A stretch of DNA of 64,000 nucleotides from Salipiger bermudensis (GCF_020171625.1 NZ_JAIUZY010000013.1:62001-126000), one strand, 5' to 3'. Shown: positions 39,900 to 50,952, counted from the first letter of the stretch. Numbers and translations are program-made. The notes: a model not told the origin generated them from the letters alone.

Positions 39900-41002
39900 C
39901 CGACGACATCCGGCACATGGCCCACGCGCTGCGGTTGGGCCGAAGACGGATGGGCCAGTGCTGGCCCAACCCGGCGGTCGGATGTGTCATCGTCAAGGAC
40001 GGGCGCATCGTCGGACGCGGCGCGACCGCGCCGGGTGGCCGGCCACACGCCGAGCCTCAGGCGCTGGCGCAGGCCGGCGACGCGGCACGCGGCGCCACCG
40101 CCTATGTCACGCTCGAACCCTGCGCGCATCACGGCAAGACGCCGCCCTGCGCCGAGGCGCTGGTGAAGGCGGGCGTGGCGCGGGTCGTTGCACCGCTCGC
40201 GGACAATGATCCGCGGGTCTCGGGGAAGGGGTTCGCCCATCTGCGCAAGCATGGCATCGAGGTGACCACCGGGGTTCTGTCGGAAGAGGCGGCGCGCGAT
40301 CACGCCGGGTTCTTCCTGCGCAACGACGAAGGCCGTCCGCTGGTGACGCTCAAGCTCGCCAACAGTTTCGACGGCCGCATCGCCACCGCCACGGGAGAGA
40401 GCCAGTGGATCACCGGCCCCGAGGCGCGGCGCTACGTGCACGGCCTGCGGGCCAGCCATGACGCGGTGATGGTGGGCGCAGGGACGGCGCGGTCCGACGA
40501 TCCGGCGCTGACCGTGCGCGGCTGGGGCGAGGTGCAGCAGCCGGTGCGGGTGATCGTCTCGCGGCTGATCGACGTGCCGCTGATGAGCGCCTTGGCCAGC
40601 TCCGCCCGCGAAGTGCCGGTCTGGCTGGCGCATGGCTCGGAGGCCGCCGCCATGACGCGGCGGGCCTGGCAGAGCTGTGGTGCGAAGCTGTTGCCGTGCA
40701 AGGTCACCGGCGGGCGCATCGATCCCCACGCGCTGCTCGCGGCACTGGGCAAGGAAGGCCTCACGCGGGTGTTCTGCGAGGGCGGGGGGCAACTCGCCGC
40801 GTCGCTTCTCGCAGCCGATCTGGTCGACGAACTGGTGGGCTTCACCGCCGGCATCGCCGTCGGCGCCGAGGGGCGTCCGGGGATCGGCGCCATGGGCGTC
40901 GACCGTCTGTCCGAGGCCCCGCGGTTCAGGCTGGAGGAGGTCCGGGCGGTCGGCGGAGACGTTCTGCACCGCTGGCGCCGCAGCGGGGCCGCATCGATCT
41001 GA
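39896..41002 (+). CDS. ribD: bifunctional riboflavin biosynthesis deaminase/reductase RibD
   Basis: Performs the deamination and side-chain reduction steps of riboflavin synthesis. 368 residues. The zinc deaminase domain has H51-A-E53 and C76/C85 in [14 protein letters not shown]. The reductase domain starts near residue 148 ([17 protein letters not shown]) and includes [16 protein letters not shown]. The GTG at 39896 overlaps the nrdR stop (GTGA); nrdR-ribD coupling is widespread. A later ATG at 39917 would cut the first helix. Confidence 0.95.
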   Translation: MTDDIRHMAHALRLGRRRMGQCWPNPAVGCVIVKDGRIVGRGATAPGGRPHAEPQALAQAGDAARGATAYVTLEPCAHHGKTPPCAEALVKAGVARVVAPLADNDPRVSGKGFAHLRKHGIEVTTGVLSEEAARDHAGFFLRNDEGRPLVTLKLANSFDGRIATATGESQWITGPEARRYVHGLRASHDAVMVGAGTARSDDPALTVRGWGEVQQPVRVIVSRLIDVPLMSALASSAREVPVWLAHGSEAAAMTRRAWQSCGAKLLPCKVTGGRIDPHALLAALGKEGLTRVFCEGGGQLAASLLAADLVDELVGFTAGIAVGAEGRPGIGAMGVDRLSEAPRFRLEEVRAVGGDVLHRWRRSGAASI

Positions 41003-41015
41003 CCGGCCCCGGCGT

Positions 41016-41037
41016 CGGCGGGGGCATCGCCCCGCCG
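41016..41037. terminator. terminator hairpin between convergent ribD and DUF1150 genes
   Basis: Perfect 8-bp GC stem CGGCGGGG / CCCCGCCG with GCATCG loop in the 43-nt gap. No T-run on either side. Confidence 0.55.
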
Positions 41038-41045
41038 CGTGTCAC

Positions 41046-41273
41046 TCAGTGCACCGTCACCGGCGCGAAGTCGTTCTGCCGTGCGAGCATGAAAGCCTGC
41101 TTGCGGTCCTTGACCAGCGCGAGGCGCTCGCCTTCGGCGTTGTGCACCGCGTAGAGCGTCTTGAGCCCGCCGAGCTGGCCCTGGATCTCTTCGGGGAGGT
41201 CTCCGGCGGCGACGGCGCGCACGTAGACGATGCGCTCTTCGCCCGGTGTCTGGAAGTCGTACTTGGTATTCAT
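41046..41273 (-). CDS. DUF1150 family protein, partner of Hsp20
   Basis: 75-residue DUF1150 protein of unknown function, with the ERIVYVRAVAAGDLPEEIQG and ERLALVKDRKQAFMLARQND segments typical of the family. It lies 4 nt after the Hsp20 gene, a conserved pairing in alphaproteobacteria, so it is probably a heat-shock protein acting with IbpA (inference). Confidence 0.92.
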   Translation of the reverse strand: MNTKYDFQTPGEERIVYVRAVAAGDLPEEIQGQLGGLKTLYAVHNAEGERLALVKDRKQAFMLARQNDFAPVTVH

Positions 41274-41277
41274 CGGA

Positions 41278-41688
41278 TTACCCCTTTCTGATCGAGATCG
41301 TCTGCACCACCGTCTCGGGACGAGAGATGGTCAGATCCACGTGAAGCAAGCCATTCTCCATGACAGCCTCGCCCACTTCCACGCCATCGGCCAAGACGAA
41401 ACTGCGCTGGAACTGCCGGGAGGCGATGCCGCGATGCAGGAAGATGCGTTCGCTGCCGTCGTCGCCCTGCCGTCCCCGGATCACCAGTTGGCGATCCTCG
41501 ACGGTGATGGACAGGTCGTTCTCCGAGAACCCGGCCACCGCGAGCGTGATCCGGTAGGAGCGTTCCGAGGTCTGTTCGATGTTGAAGGGCGGATAGCCCT
41601 CGCTCGATTTCGCCGTGCGTTCCAGCAGGCGCTCGAGTTGCTCGAAGCCGAGCATGTGCGGGTAGGAACCCAAAGTCATCTTGCTCAT
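41278..41688 (-). CDS. small heat shock protein Hsp20 (IbpA-like)
   Basis: 136-residue holdase chaperone. The alpha-crystallin domain spans about 35-125 (YPPFNIEQTSERSYRITLAV ... FQRSFVLADGVEV ... MENGLLHVDL). The C-terminal tail lacks an obvious I-x-I but has TISIRKG. The upstream region carries a heat-shock sigma-type promoter. First gene of a two-gene operon with the DUF1150 gene. Confidence 0.94.
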   Translation of the reverse strand: MSKMTLGSYPHMLGFEQLERLLERTAKSSEGYPPFNIEQTSERSYRITLAVAGFSENDLSITVEDRQLVIRGRQGDDGSERIFLHRGIASRQFQRSFVLADGVEVGEAVMENGLLHVDLTISRPETVVQTISIRKG

Positions 41689-41750
41689 GACATGTCCTTT
41701 GCAGAAAGCGACCGTCCGCCGGGCCCCGCGTTCGGCAACCCGACTGAATT

Positions 41751-41783
41751 CAATATGGGAAGCCGCCGGAATAACCGCAAGGG
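41751..41783 (-). promoter_or_regulatory. heat-shock (RpoH-type) promoter for the Hsp20 operon
   Basis: On the minus strand CCCTTGCGG (-35, 41775-41783) and CCCATATTG (-10, 41751-41759) are separated by 15 nt, close to the sigma-32 consensus CCCTTGAA-N13-15-CCCCATNT. The predicted start lies about 55 nt before the Hsp20 ATG. Confidence 0.65.
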
Positions 41784-41785
41784 CT

Positions 41786-41813
41786 TTGCCAGAGCGATCG
41801 GACTTGCTATCTA
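41786..41813 (+). promoter_or_regulatory. sigma-70 type promoter for the DUF465 gene
   Basis: TTGCCA and TATCTA with 16-nt spacing, 30 nt before the start codon. It abuts the divergent heat-shock promoter. Confidence 0.5.
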
Positions 41814-41843
41814 AGGGGTCTGTAGCGCAAGGAGTTTGCCCGC

Positions 41844-42068
41844 ATGGAGACGCCGCAAGATATCTCGATGAAGACCGAGGAAGTGCTGCGCGTCGAGCTG
41901 GAGGTTTTCAAGCGCGAACACCGCGATCTCGACGAAGCGATTGCGGCCCTTCAGGGCCGGGGCATGGGCGACCAGCTGACGCTTCAGCGCCTGAAGAAGA
42001 AAAAGCTCTTCCTGAAAGATAAGATTGCCCTCATCGAGGATCGCCTGACCCCCGACATCATCGCCTGA
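41844..42068 (+). CDS. DUF465 (YdcH-like) small protein
   Basis: 74 residues, highly charged, predicted as a helical hairpin: EEVLRVELEVFKREHRDLDE then TLQRLKKKKLFLKDKIALIE, with the K-rich turn typical of DUF465. Function unknown. CAAGGAG precedes the ATG. Convergent with ldh, 8 nt between stops. Confidence 0.88.
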   Translation: METPQDISMKTEEVLRVELEVFKREHRDLDEAIAALQGRGMGDQLTLQRLKKKKLFLKDKIALIEDRLTPDIIA

Positions 42069-42076
42069 GGGCGGGG

Positions 42077-43369
<1,293 letters not shown>

Positions 43370-44062
43370 TCAGACGTCGAGCTTTGCCATGAGGGTGCGC
43401 AGCACCGCGCGGTCGGCCTCGTCGAGCTTCGCGGTGCGGCTGCGGAACAGCGTCGCCTGGCTGCGCAGCACCGGCTCCTCGTCGATCACCTTGAGGTGGT
43501 TGGCCCGCAGCGTGTCTCCGGTCGAGGTGATGTCTGCGACGGCCTCGGCGGTGAGGTTCTTCACCGTGCCCTCGGTGGCGCCCTGCGAATCCACCAGCTG
43601 GTAATCCGCCACGCCGCCACGGCGCAGATACTCGCGCACCAGCCGGTGATACTTGGTGGCGATCCGCATCCGGAAGCCGTGCTCGGCCCGGAACGCCGCC
43701 GCCGCCGCATCAAGGTCGTCGAGCGTGTCGACATCGACCCAGCAGGCCGGAACCGCGACGATGAGGTCGGCCTGTCCGAAGCCCAGCTCGGCCAGCGGCT
43801 CGACCTTCTGGTCCCACTGCACCAGCTTCTCGCGGATCAGATCGGTGCCGGTCACGCCAAGATGGATGCGCCCGGCGGCCAGCTCGCGCGGGATCTCTCC
43901 CGCCGAAAGCAGCACCAGGTCGACGCCCTCGACCCCGTCCACGGCCCCGGCATATTCGCGTTCGTTGCCGGTGCGGGCCAGGCCCACGCCGCGGGCGCCG
44001 AACCAGTCGAAGGTCTTCTCCATCAGGCGGCCCTTCGAGGGCACCCCAAGCTTCACACTCAT
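43370..44062 (-). CDS. hisG: ATP phosphoribosyltransferase, short form (HisG)
   Basis: First step of histidine synthesis. 230 residues, the short form that lacks the C-terminal regulatory domain and works in complex with HisZ. Motifs include KLGVPSKGRLMEKTFDWFG and the PRPP-binding VDSQGATEGTVKNLTAEAVA region. The ATG overlaps the hisZ stop by 4 nt, matching the requirement for a 1:1 partner. Confidence 0.96.
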   Translation of the reverse strand: MSVKLGVPSKGRLMEKTFDWFGARGVGLARTGNEREYAGAVDGVEGVDLVLLSAGEIPRELAAGRIHLGVTGTDLIREKLVQWDQKVEPLAELGFGQADLIVAVPACWVDVDTLDDLDAAAAAFRAEHGFRMRIATKYHRLVREYLRRGGVADYQLVDSQGATEGTVKNLTAEAVADITSTGDTLRANHLKVIDEEPVLRSQATLFRSRTAKLDEADRAVLRTLMAKLDV

Positions 44063-45147
44063 GCCCGCTCTCCCGTCTGCAGAAGCAGCCCCGGGCGGAT
44101 CACCCCGCCCACCGCCGGGGCGGCGCGGCCATTGCCCAGCCGCTCGGTCAGCGCGTCGTAGCGCCCCCCGGTGGCCACCGGGGGCAGATCGGGCCGCGTG
44201 GTGGGGACGAAGCCGAAGACGAAGCCGTCGTAATACTCCATTGAACTGCGCCCGTAGCTCGCCTCGAATTCCAGCGTGGCCACGTCGACGCCACGCGCGG
44301 CCAGCGCCTCGCAGCGGCGCTCGAAGCGCTCCACGGCCGGCAGCAGCGCCGGCATGTCGACGGCGATGTCGTGCAGCTGCTCGAGCGCGAAGGAGCAGGT
44401 CTCGCGCACTGCAAGCAACGTGTCGATCAGCGCCACCTGGCTCTCGCAGAGCGGGCCTTCGGCGGCGTCCTCGCGCAGCGAGACGATGCGTGCGGCCACC
44501 TCAGCCTCGGAGCGCAGGCCGATCGCCGGGGCCGCGGTGTCCATCGGGTTCTCTGCCGCCAGCAGAGCCTTGCGCGAGGCCGGCACCGGGCTGCGGCCGG
44601 AGTAGCGGTCGAGCAGGGCGCGGAAGCGGCGCGGGCGCCAGATGTGGCGCATCAGCGCGGCACGGCGGCGCTCGGAGGTCTCGAGCCCCGCGACGGCGGC
44701 GGTCAGGATGCCGATATCGCCGGTCACCGCGCGCAGCCGGTAGGGCGCGAGCGTCTCTGCGAACAGCGCGAAGACCTCGGCATCGGCCTGCGCGGAATCG
44801 TCATCGGCGAAGAGCTCGAAGCCGACCTGGAAATACTCCGGCGCGCGTTCGGGATGCTCTTCCTGGCGGCGGAAGACCTCGCCGGCATAGGTGTAGCGCG
44901 ACGGCGCGGCGCCGGTCTCCATGTGCATCTGCACCACCGGCACGGTGAAGTCGGGTCGCAGCATGACCTCGCCGCGGGCGGGATCGTGGGTCACGTAGGT
45001 CCGCGCCCGGATGTCCTCGCCATAGAGGTCGAGCAGGGTCTCCGCCGGCTGCAGGATGGCGCAGTCCACATTCTCGGCGCCGGCCTCGAGAAAGCGCGCC
45101 CGCAGGCGGACGGCTTCGGCGCGCTCCTGCGCTGTGGTCACGCCCAT
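44059..45147 (-). CDS. hisZ: ATP phosphoribosyltransferase regulatory subunit HisZ
   Basis: Histidyl-tRNA-synthetase-like regulatory subunit lacking the anticodon domain. 362 residues. Class II-type motif 2 resembles [15 protein letters not shown] ... [15 protein letters not shown] late [17 protein letters not shown] matches motif 3. The start at 45147 overlaps the 3' end of hisS by 10 nt; longer frames would run further into hisS. Confidence 0.94.
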   Translation of the reverse strand: MGVTTAQERAEAVRLRARFLEAGAENVDCAILQPAETLLDLYGEDIRARTYVTHDPARGEVMLRPDFTVPVVQMHMETGAAPSRYTYAGEVFRRQEEHPERAPEYFQVGFELFADDDSAQADAEVFALFAETLAPYRLRAVTGDIGILTAAVAGLETSERRRAALMRHIWRPRRFRALLDRYSGRSPVPASRKALLAAENPMDTAAPAIGLRSEAEVAARIVSLREDAAEGPLCESQVALIDTLLAVRETCSFALEQLHDIAVDMPALLPAVERFERRCEALAARGVDVATLEFEASYGRSSMEYYDGFVFGFVPTTRPDLPPVATGGRYDALTERLGNGRAAPAVGGVIRPGLLLQTGERA

Positions 45148-46610
45148 TGGTTCAGGATCTCTCTCACCTTGGCGACCAGATCGCCGCGCGCCACCTCGTA
45201 TTGCGAGGGGCGCTCCTTCCATTCCTCGAGACTGGCGCTCTCGGCCAGTTTGGCGCCGAGGATCAGGTCCTTGATCTGCAGCACGCCACGCTCTTTCTCG
45301 TCGCCGCCCTCGATGATCGCGACCGGCGAGCTGCGCTTGTCGGCATACTTGAGCTGGTTGCCGAAATTCTTCGGATTGCCGAGATAGACCTCGGCGCGGA
45401 TGCCCGCGTTGCGCAGCTCGGCCACCATGGCCTGGTAATCGGCCATGCGGTCGCGATCCATCACCGTCACCACGACGGGGCCCTGAACGGTGCCGCCGAT
45501 GCGGCCCTTCTCGCGCAAAGCCGCGAGCAGCCGGTCGACGCCGATGGAGACGCCGGTTGCGGGCACCGCCTGACCGGTGAAGCGCTTGACGAGGTCGTCA
45601 TAGCGCCCGCCGCCCGCCACCGAGCCGAACTGGCGCTTGCGGCCCTTCTCGTCGAAGATCTCGAAGGTCAGCGCTGCCTCGAAGACCGGGCCGGTGTAAT
45701 AGCCGAGCCCGCGCACCACGCTGGGGTCGATCTCGATGCGGTCGGGGCCGTAGCCCTGCGACGCCAGCAACGCGCCGATCTCCTCGAGCTCGGATACGCC
45801 CTCGGCGCCGATCTCGGAGCTGCCGACCGCGGCGCGCAGGTTGGCCACCGTGGCGGCGGTGTCGCTGCCCTTGGAGGTCAGGAAGGCGACCACCGGCTCC
45901 GCCTGCGCCTCGCTCAGGCCCACGCCGTCGATATAGGCGCCCGAGGCGTCGAGCCGGCCCTTGCCGAGCAGCTCGCGCACGCCGGCCTCGCCGACCTTGT
46001 CGAACTTGTCGATGGTGCGCAGCACCGCGTCGCGCTGCGCGTCGTCATCGAGGCCCATGGTCTCGAGCACGCCGTTGAGAACCTTGCGGTTGTTGACCCG
46101 CACCAGGTAGTCGCCGCGGGGAATGCCAACCACTTCCAGCGTGTCGGCCAGCATGGCGCAGATCTCGGCATCCGCGGCGACGCTTGCGGCGCCCACGGTG
46201 TCGGCGTCGCACTGGTAGAACTGGCGGAAGCGGCCGGGGCCGGGCTTCTCGTTGCGCCAGACCGGGCCCATGGCGTAGCGGCGATAGGGCAGGGGCAGGT
46301 CGTTGCGGTGCTGGGCATAGACCCGCGCCAGCGGCGCCGTCAGGTCGTAGCGCAGCGCCATCCAGCTTTCGTCCTCGTCCTGCCAGGCGAACACGCCCTC
46401 GTTAGGGCGGTCGACGTCGGGGAGGAACTTGCCGAGCGCCTCGACGGTCTCCACCGCGCTCGATTCCAGCGCGTCGAAGCCGTAGCGATGATACACCCCG
46501 GCGATGGCCTCGAGCATCTCGGCGCGCTCGGTCACTTCGGGACCGAAATAGTCGCGGAAGCCCTTCGGCGTCTGTGCCTTGGGGCGGGGGGCTTTTTTCA
46601 CTTTGGCCAT
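45138..46610 (-). CDS. hisS: histidyl-tRNA synthetase
   Basis: Class II aminoacyl-tRNA synthetase, 490 residues. Motif 1 region [13 protein letters not shown], motif 2 [20 protein letters not shown], histidine-specific loops [13 protein letters not shown] and [12 protein letters not shown], then the C-terminal anticodon-binding domain ([17 protein letters not shown]). The N-terminus has a basic leader ([12 protein letters not shown]). First gene of hisS-hisZ-hisG. Confidence 0.96.
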   Translation of the reverse strand: MAKVKKAPRPKAQTPKGFRDYFGPEVTERAEMLEAIAGVYHRYGFDALESSAVETVEALGKFLPDVDRPNEGVFAWQDEDESWMALRYDLTAPLARVYAQHRNDLPLPYRRYAMGPVWRNEKPGPGRFRQFYQCDADTVGAASVAADAEICAMLADTLEVVGIPRGDYLVRVNNRKVLNGVLETMGLDDDAQRDAVLRTIDKFDKVGEAGVRELLGKGRLDASGAYIDGVGLSEAQAEPVVAFLTSKGSDTAATVANLRAAVGSSEIGAEGVSELEEIGALLASQGYGPDRIEIDPSVVRGLGYYTGPVFEAALTFEIFDEKGRKRQFGSVAGGGRYDDLVKRFTGQAVPATGVSIGVDRLLAALREKGRIGGTVQGPVVVTVMDRDRMADYQAMVAELRNAGIRAEVYLGNPKNFGNQLKYADKRSSPVAIIEGGDEKERGVLQIKDLILGAKLAESASLEEWKERPSQYEVARGDLVAKVREILNQWA

Positions 46611-46721
46611 GGCGGGCTCCGGGCTCGTCCAGATTGCGCGCCCCCCTTAGCCGCTTGCGCGTGCGGGGGCAAGCGACCGGCGCGGCACAGCGGCCCGGCG
46701 TCGCATCCTATGGCTTGTGCC

Positions 46722-46848
46722 GGATGCCTCCGGCGGGGATATTTAAAGCCAGAAGAAGACAGGGGAGCAGCGCTCTCCACCCGCCCTGGTTTCTTCTGGC
46801 CAAAAATATCCCGGGGGGAGGCCGTCAGGCCGGGGGGCAGCGCCCCCC
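46722..46848. repeat. two dispersed-repeat copies in inverted orientation
   Basis: A plus-strand copy (46722-46765: GCCTCCGGCGGGGATATTTA, AAGCCAGAAGAAGACAGG) faces a minus-strand copy (46783-46848). Read on the minus strand, the latter runs from a GGGGG-CGCTG-CCCCC hairpin through GGCC-TGAC-GGCC and CCCCCCGGGATATTT to GGCCAGAAGAAACCAGGG. The GGGATATTT-3 nt-GCCAGAAGAA parts match at 19 of 22 positions and could pair into a long stem. The pair fills most of the 324-bp divergent hisS-slyX region, which has no gene. The minus-strand copy is the closest relative of the element inside xdhB. Confidence 0.8.
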
Positions 46849-46934
46849 TCCTCCCTTTCCAAGCCGCGCAGCGCGGCCTATGTGGCGCTTCAAATGCGGC
46901 GCGCCCTATGTGGCGCGACAGAAGGAGCCGAGAC

Positions 46935-47141
46935 ATGCCAAGCGACACCGACAGCCTGCAGGAACGCATCGCCTATCTCGAGCGGGCGGTGGACGATCTG
47001 TCCGACACCGTGGCGCGGCAGGACCGCGACATCGCGCTGCTCACCCGGCGCGTGGCGCTGCTGCTCGAGCGCGAGGCCTCGCGGCAGGACGAGGGCGCGG
47101 GTGCCGTGGTGGTGGGCGACGAGCGTCCGCCGCATTACTGA
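46935..47141 (+). CDS. slyX: SlyX family protein
   Basis: 68-residue coiled-coil protein of unknown function. SlyX pattern: LQERIAYLERAVDDLSDTVA heptads, RQDRDIALLTRRVALLLERE, then a short tail ending DERPPHY as in the family. GAAGGAG precedes the start. Convergent with dnaE, 15 nt between stops. Confidence 0.88.
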   Translation: MPSDTDSLQERIAYLERAVDDLSDTVARQDRDIALLTRRVALLLEREASRQDEGAGAVVVGDERPPHY

Positions 47142-47156
47142 GGCGCGGCACCCGGC

Positions 47157-50100
47157 TCAGAAATCCTCCACCGCCATCACCCCGTCGAGCGATTTCACCG
47201 CTCCCTTGATCTCGGGGGTGACGGGGAATTCTTGCCTGAGATCCATCTCGACCTCGCCCGGCAGGCCGGAGCCCGCGAAGCACAGCCGCACCGGGCCGCG
47301 GCCGGCGCGGGGCATCTGCTCGGCGGCGCGGCCCAGAACCGAGGCGACCTGCGCCACCGTGTCCGGGTTCTCGATGTAGATCTTCATCCCCGCGGCCCCG
47401 GCATCGGCGACCACCTGCTCGACCGGGCCGAAGGAGCGCGCCAGCAGCTTGAGCTGATCGGATTCCATCGTCGCCTCGACGGTGACCACGACCTTGGTGC
47501 CGGTCTCCAGCAGGTCGCGCGCCTTTTCCAGCGTGTCCGAGAAGATCGTCACCTCGTAGGCGCCGCTCGGGTCCGAGAGCTGGGCGAAGGCGAAGCGGTT
47601 GCCCTTGGCCGACTTGCGCTCCTGCCGACCGGCCACCACGCCGCCCATCTTGGCGATGCAGGCGCCGCCGCGGGCCTTGTCCTCGACCTCGTCGAGCGTC
47701 AGTACGTCGCGCCGTTTGAGCGCCGGCATGTAATCGTCGAGCGGGTGGCCCGAGAGGTAGAAGCCGATCGCCTTGAACTCCTCCGAGAGCCGCTCGGCGG
47801 GCAGCCAGTCGGGCGCCGGCGACAGCCGTGGCTCGGGCAGGTCGTCGCCCGCCTCGCCGAAGAGCGAGACCTGCGCCGAGGCCTTCTGCTCGTGGATCGC
47901 GGCGGAATAGGCCACCAGCGCGTCGAGCGATTCGAAGATCCGGCGGCGGTTGCGGTCGAGCTGGTCGAAACAGCCGGCCCGCGCCATCATCTCGAGCGGT
48001 CGCTTGCCGACGCGCTTGAGATCGACCCGGCGGGCGAAATCGTAGACGTTGACGAAGGGCTTGTCGGGGCTTTTGGGGTCCTCGGGCACAGAGCGGCGCC
48101 CCTCGACCACCAGCCGCATCGCATCGAGGCCGACGTTCTTCAGCGCGCCGAGCGCGTAGACCAGCTTGCCGTCGACCACGTCGAAGCTTGCCTGCGAGCG
48201 GTTCACGCAGGGCGGGATGTAGTCGAGCTTCAGGCCCTTCTTGGTCTCGTAGAAATAGACCGCGAGCTTCTCGGTGAGATGGATATCGCAGTTCATCACG
48301 CCGGCCATGAACTCGACCGGGTGGTTCGCCTTGAGCCAGGCGGTCTGGTAGCTCACCACCGCGTAGGCGGCGGCGTGGGACTTGTTGAAGCCGTAGTTGG
48401 CGAATTTCTCGAGCAGGTCGAAGACCTCGGTGGCCTTCCGCTTCTCGACACCGTTCTTGGCAGCGCCGGACTCGAATTTCGGGCGCTCGGCGTCCATCGC
48501 CTCCTTGATCTTCTTGCCCATGGCGCGGCGCAGCAGGTCGGCGCCGCCGAGCGAGTAGCCCGCCATCTCCTGGGCGATCTGCATCACCTGTTCCTGGTAG
48601 ACGATGATGCCCTGCGTCTCGGCGAGGATGTGGTCGATCGAGGGATGCACCGAGGTGATCTCGCGCTGGCCGTTCTTGACCTCGCAATAGACCGGGATGT
48701 TCTCCATCGGGCCGGGGCGATAGAGCGCCACGAGCGCCACGATGTCCTCGATGCAGGTCGGCTTCATGCGCTTGAGCGCGTCCATCATGCCGGTGGATTC
48801 CACCTGGAACACGGCGACGGTCTTGGCCGAGGCGTAGAGCTTGTAGGTCTTGTCGTCATCCAGCGGGATGAGGTTCATCTGGTTCTCGCCGCCCTCGGCC
48901 GGCTCGTAGAGCTGGGTGCCGTCAGCGGCGACATGGATCGGGCGGCCGGACTTGAGGATCAGGTCCACCGCGTTCTGGATCACCGTCAGCGTCTTCAGGC
49001 CGAGGAAGTCGAACTTCACCAGACCGGCCTGTTCGACCCATTTCATGTTGAACTGGGTCGCCGGCATGTCCGAGCGCGGATCTTGGTAGAGCGGCACCAG
49101 CTCGTCGGTGGGGCGGTCGGCGATCACCACGCCGGCGGCGTGGGTGCCGGCGGAGCGCAGCAGGCCCTCGACCTGCATCCCGTATTTCAGCAGCCGGTCG
49201 ACGACCTCTTCGCGCTCGGCCTCCTCGCGCAGGCGCGGCTCGTCCTGCAGCGCCTTCTCGATCGACACGGGCTTCACGCCTTCGACGGGGATCATCTTCG
49301 ACAGCCGGTCGACCTGCCCGTAGGGCATCTGCAGCACCCGGCCCATGTCGCGGACCGCGGCCTTGGAAAGCAGCGCGCCGAAGGTGATGATCTGCCCCAC
49401 CTTGTCGCGGCCGTATTTCTCCTGAACGTAGCGGATCACCTCTTCGCGGCGATCCATGCAGAAGTCGATGTCGAAGTCAGGCATCGAGACCCGTTCGGGG
49501 TTGAGGAAGCGCTCGAACAGCAGCGAGTAGCGCAGCGGGTCGAGGTCGGTGATGGTCAGCGCGTAGGCCACCAGAGAGCCCGCGCCCGAGCCCCGACCGG
49601 GGCCGACGGGAATGTCGTGATCCTTGGCCCACTTGATGAAGTCGGCAACGATCAGGAAGTAGCCCGGAAAGCCCATGCCCTCGATGATGCCAAGCTCGAA
49701 ATCCAGCCGTTCCTGGTATTTCTCCACCGTCACCGCGTGCGGGATCACCGACAGGCGCTTCTGCAGGCCCTCGTTGGCCTGACGGCGCAGTTCGACCACC
49801 TCGTCATCGGCGAATTTCGGCAGGATCGGGTCGCGGCGATAGGCCATGAAGGCGCAGCGCTTGGCGATCTCGACGGTGTTCTCCAGCGCCTCGGGCAGGT
49901 CGGCGAAGAGCGTCGCCATCTCCTGAGGGGTCTTGAGGTAGTGCTGCGGCGTCAGCCGCCGGCGTGGCTCCTGCTGGTCGACATAGGCGCCCTCGGCGAT
50001 GCAGATCATCGCGTCATGCGCCTCGTACATGTTCTCCTTGGGGAAATACACGTCGTTGGTCGCCACCAGCGGCAGGCCCATCTCGTAGGCCATCTCGACG

Positions 50101-50681
50101 TGACCGCGCTCGGTCAGGCGCTCGGCCTCCGGCAGGCCGTCTTCGCCCGGGTGGCGCTGAAGCTCGACATAGAGCCGGTCCTGATAGATCTGGTGCAGCC
50201 GGGTGAGCAGGGTCTGCGCCGCGGCGCGGTGGTTTTCGCGCAGAAGCCGGCCGACCGGGCCATCGGGACCGCCGGAGAGACAGATCACCCCCTCGCCGTA
50301 TTCCTCGAGCTCGTCCAGCAGCACATGCGCCAGCTCGCCGTCGCGCCGCAGGTAGAGGCACGAGTTGAGCTTCATCAGGTTCTCGTAGCCGCGCTCGTTC
50401 TGGGCCAGCAGCACCACCGGCGCCGGCGGCTTCGGGCGCTCGCCGGGCGTCGGCTGCACGTAGCGCAGATCCACCTGGCAGCCGACGATCGGCTGCACGC
50501 CGGCGCCGCTCGCGGTCACCGAGAACTCGAGCGCCGCAAACAGGTTGTTGGTGTCTGTCACCGCCACGGCGGGCATCTCCATGGCCTCGCAGAGGCCGGG
50601 CAGCTTCTTCAGGCGGATGGCGCCTTCGAGCAGGGAGTATTCGGTGTGAACGCGGAGGTGAATGAATCGGGGATCTGCCAT
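47157..50681 (-). CDS. dnaE: DNA polymerase III alpha subunit DnaE
   Basis: Replicative polymerase. 1174 residues. The N-terminal PHP domain starts FIHLRVHTEYSLLEGAIRLK. The catalytic core has the PDFDIDFCMDRREEVIRYVQ motif near 405 with the active-site Asp residues, and the DFLGLKTLTVI motif. The helix-hairpin-helix and OB-fold follow (VEATMESDQLKLLARSF). The ATG at 50681 gives the standard MADPRFIHLRVHTEYS start; upstream frame sequence is non-homologous. The equally long plus-strand frame is antisense shadow. Confidence 0.97.
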   Translation of the reverse strand: MADPRFIHLRVHTEYSLLEGAIRLKKLPGLCEAMEMPAVAVTDTNNLFAALEFSVTASGAGVQPIVGCQVDLRYVQPTPGERPKPPAPVVLLAQNERGYENLMKLNSCLYLRRDGELAHVLLDELEEYGEGVICLSGGPDGPVGRLLRENHRAAAQTLLTRLHQIYQDRLYVELQRHPGEDGLPEAERLTERGHVEMAYEMGLPLVATNDVYFPKENMYEAHDAMICIAEGAYVDQQEPRRRLTPQHYLKTPQEMATLFADLPEALENTVEIAKRCAFMAYRRDPILPKFADDEVVELRRQANEGLQKRLSVIPHAVTVEKYQERLDFELGIIEGMGFPGYFLIVADFIKWAKDHDIPVGPGRGSGAGSLVAYALTITDLDPLRYSLLFERFLNPERVSMPDFDIDFCMDRREEVIRYVQEKYGRDKVGQIITFGALLSKAAVRDMGRVLQMPYGQVDRLSKMIPVEGVKPVSIEKALQDEPRLREEAEREEVVDRLLKYGMQVEGLLRSAGTHAAGVVIADRPTDELVPLYQDPRSDMPATQFNMKWVEQAGLVKFDFLGLKTLTVIQNAVDLILKSGRPIHVAADGTQLYEPAEGGENQMNLIPLDDDKTYKLYASAKTVAVFQVESTGMMDALKRMKPTCIEDIVALVALYRPGPMENIPVYCEVKNGQREITSVHPSIDHILAETQGIIVYQEQVMQIAQEMAGYSLGGADLLRRAMGKKIKEAMDAERPKFESGAAKNGVEKRKATEVFDLLEKFANYGFNKSHAAAYAVVSYQTAWLKANHPVEFMAGVMNCDIHLTEKLAVYFYETKKGLKLDYIPPCVNRSQASFDVVDGKLVYALGALKNVGLDAMRLVVEGRRSVPEDPKSPDKPFVNVYDFARRVDLKRVGKRPLEMMARAGCFDQLDRNRRRIFESLDALVAYSAAIHEQKASAQVSLFGEAGDDLPEPRLSPAPDWLPAERLSEEFKAIGFYLSGHPLDDYMPALKRRDVLTLDEVEDKARGGACIAKMGGVVAGRQERKSAKGNRFAFAQLSDPSGAYEVTIFSDTLEKARDLLETGTKVVVTVEATMESDQLKLLARSFGPVEQVVADAGAAGMKIYIENPDTVAQVASVLGRAAEQMPRAGRGPVRLCFAGSGLPGEVEMDLRQEFPVTPEIKGAVKSLDGVMAVEDF

Positions 50682-50952
50682 GCGCCCGACATTATGGCGC
50701 GGCCGCGTCCGGCGAAAGACCCGACTCACGCCACGGTTTTTCTCCGCCGAGCGCCCGGGCCGCCGCCTGCAGAGGTCCGTTTCGAACGGAATCCGCGTCA
50801 ATCACCACATTTCGATGGCAAGTTTGCCCAAATTTCCCCTCAGTTTCTCGTGAATTTAAGTAACACTAGAGCTCTTCACCGCCGCGGTGCTTGATTTGCG
50901 CTGCGGTCCTACATAGACGGACCGGGACTCTCCCCCCTTCCGAGCGCGGCAT

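Noticed and set aside
44059-46610. hisZ as a degraded duplicate of hisS
   Set aside because: HisZ is a genuine tRNA-synthetase paralogue required by short-form HisG, which is encoded directly downstream.
47232-50894. Open frame of 1220 codons opposite dnaE
   Set aside because: Antisense shadow produced by GC-rich third positions of dnaE; His/Arg/Leu-biased with no recognisable domain.
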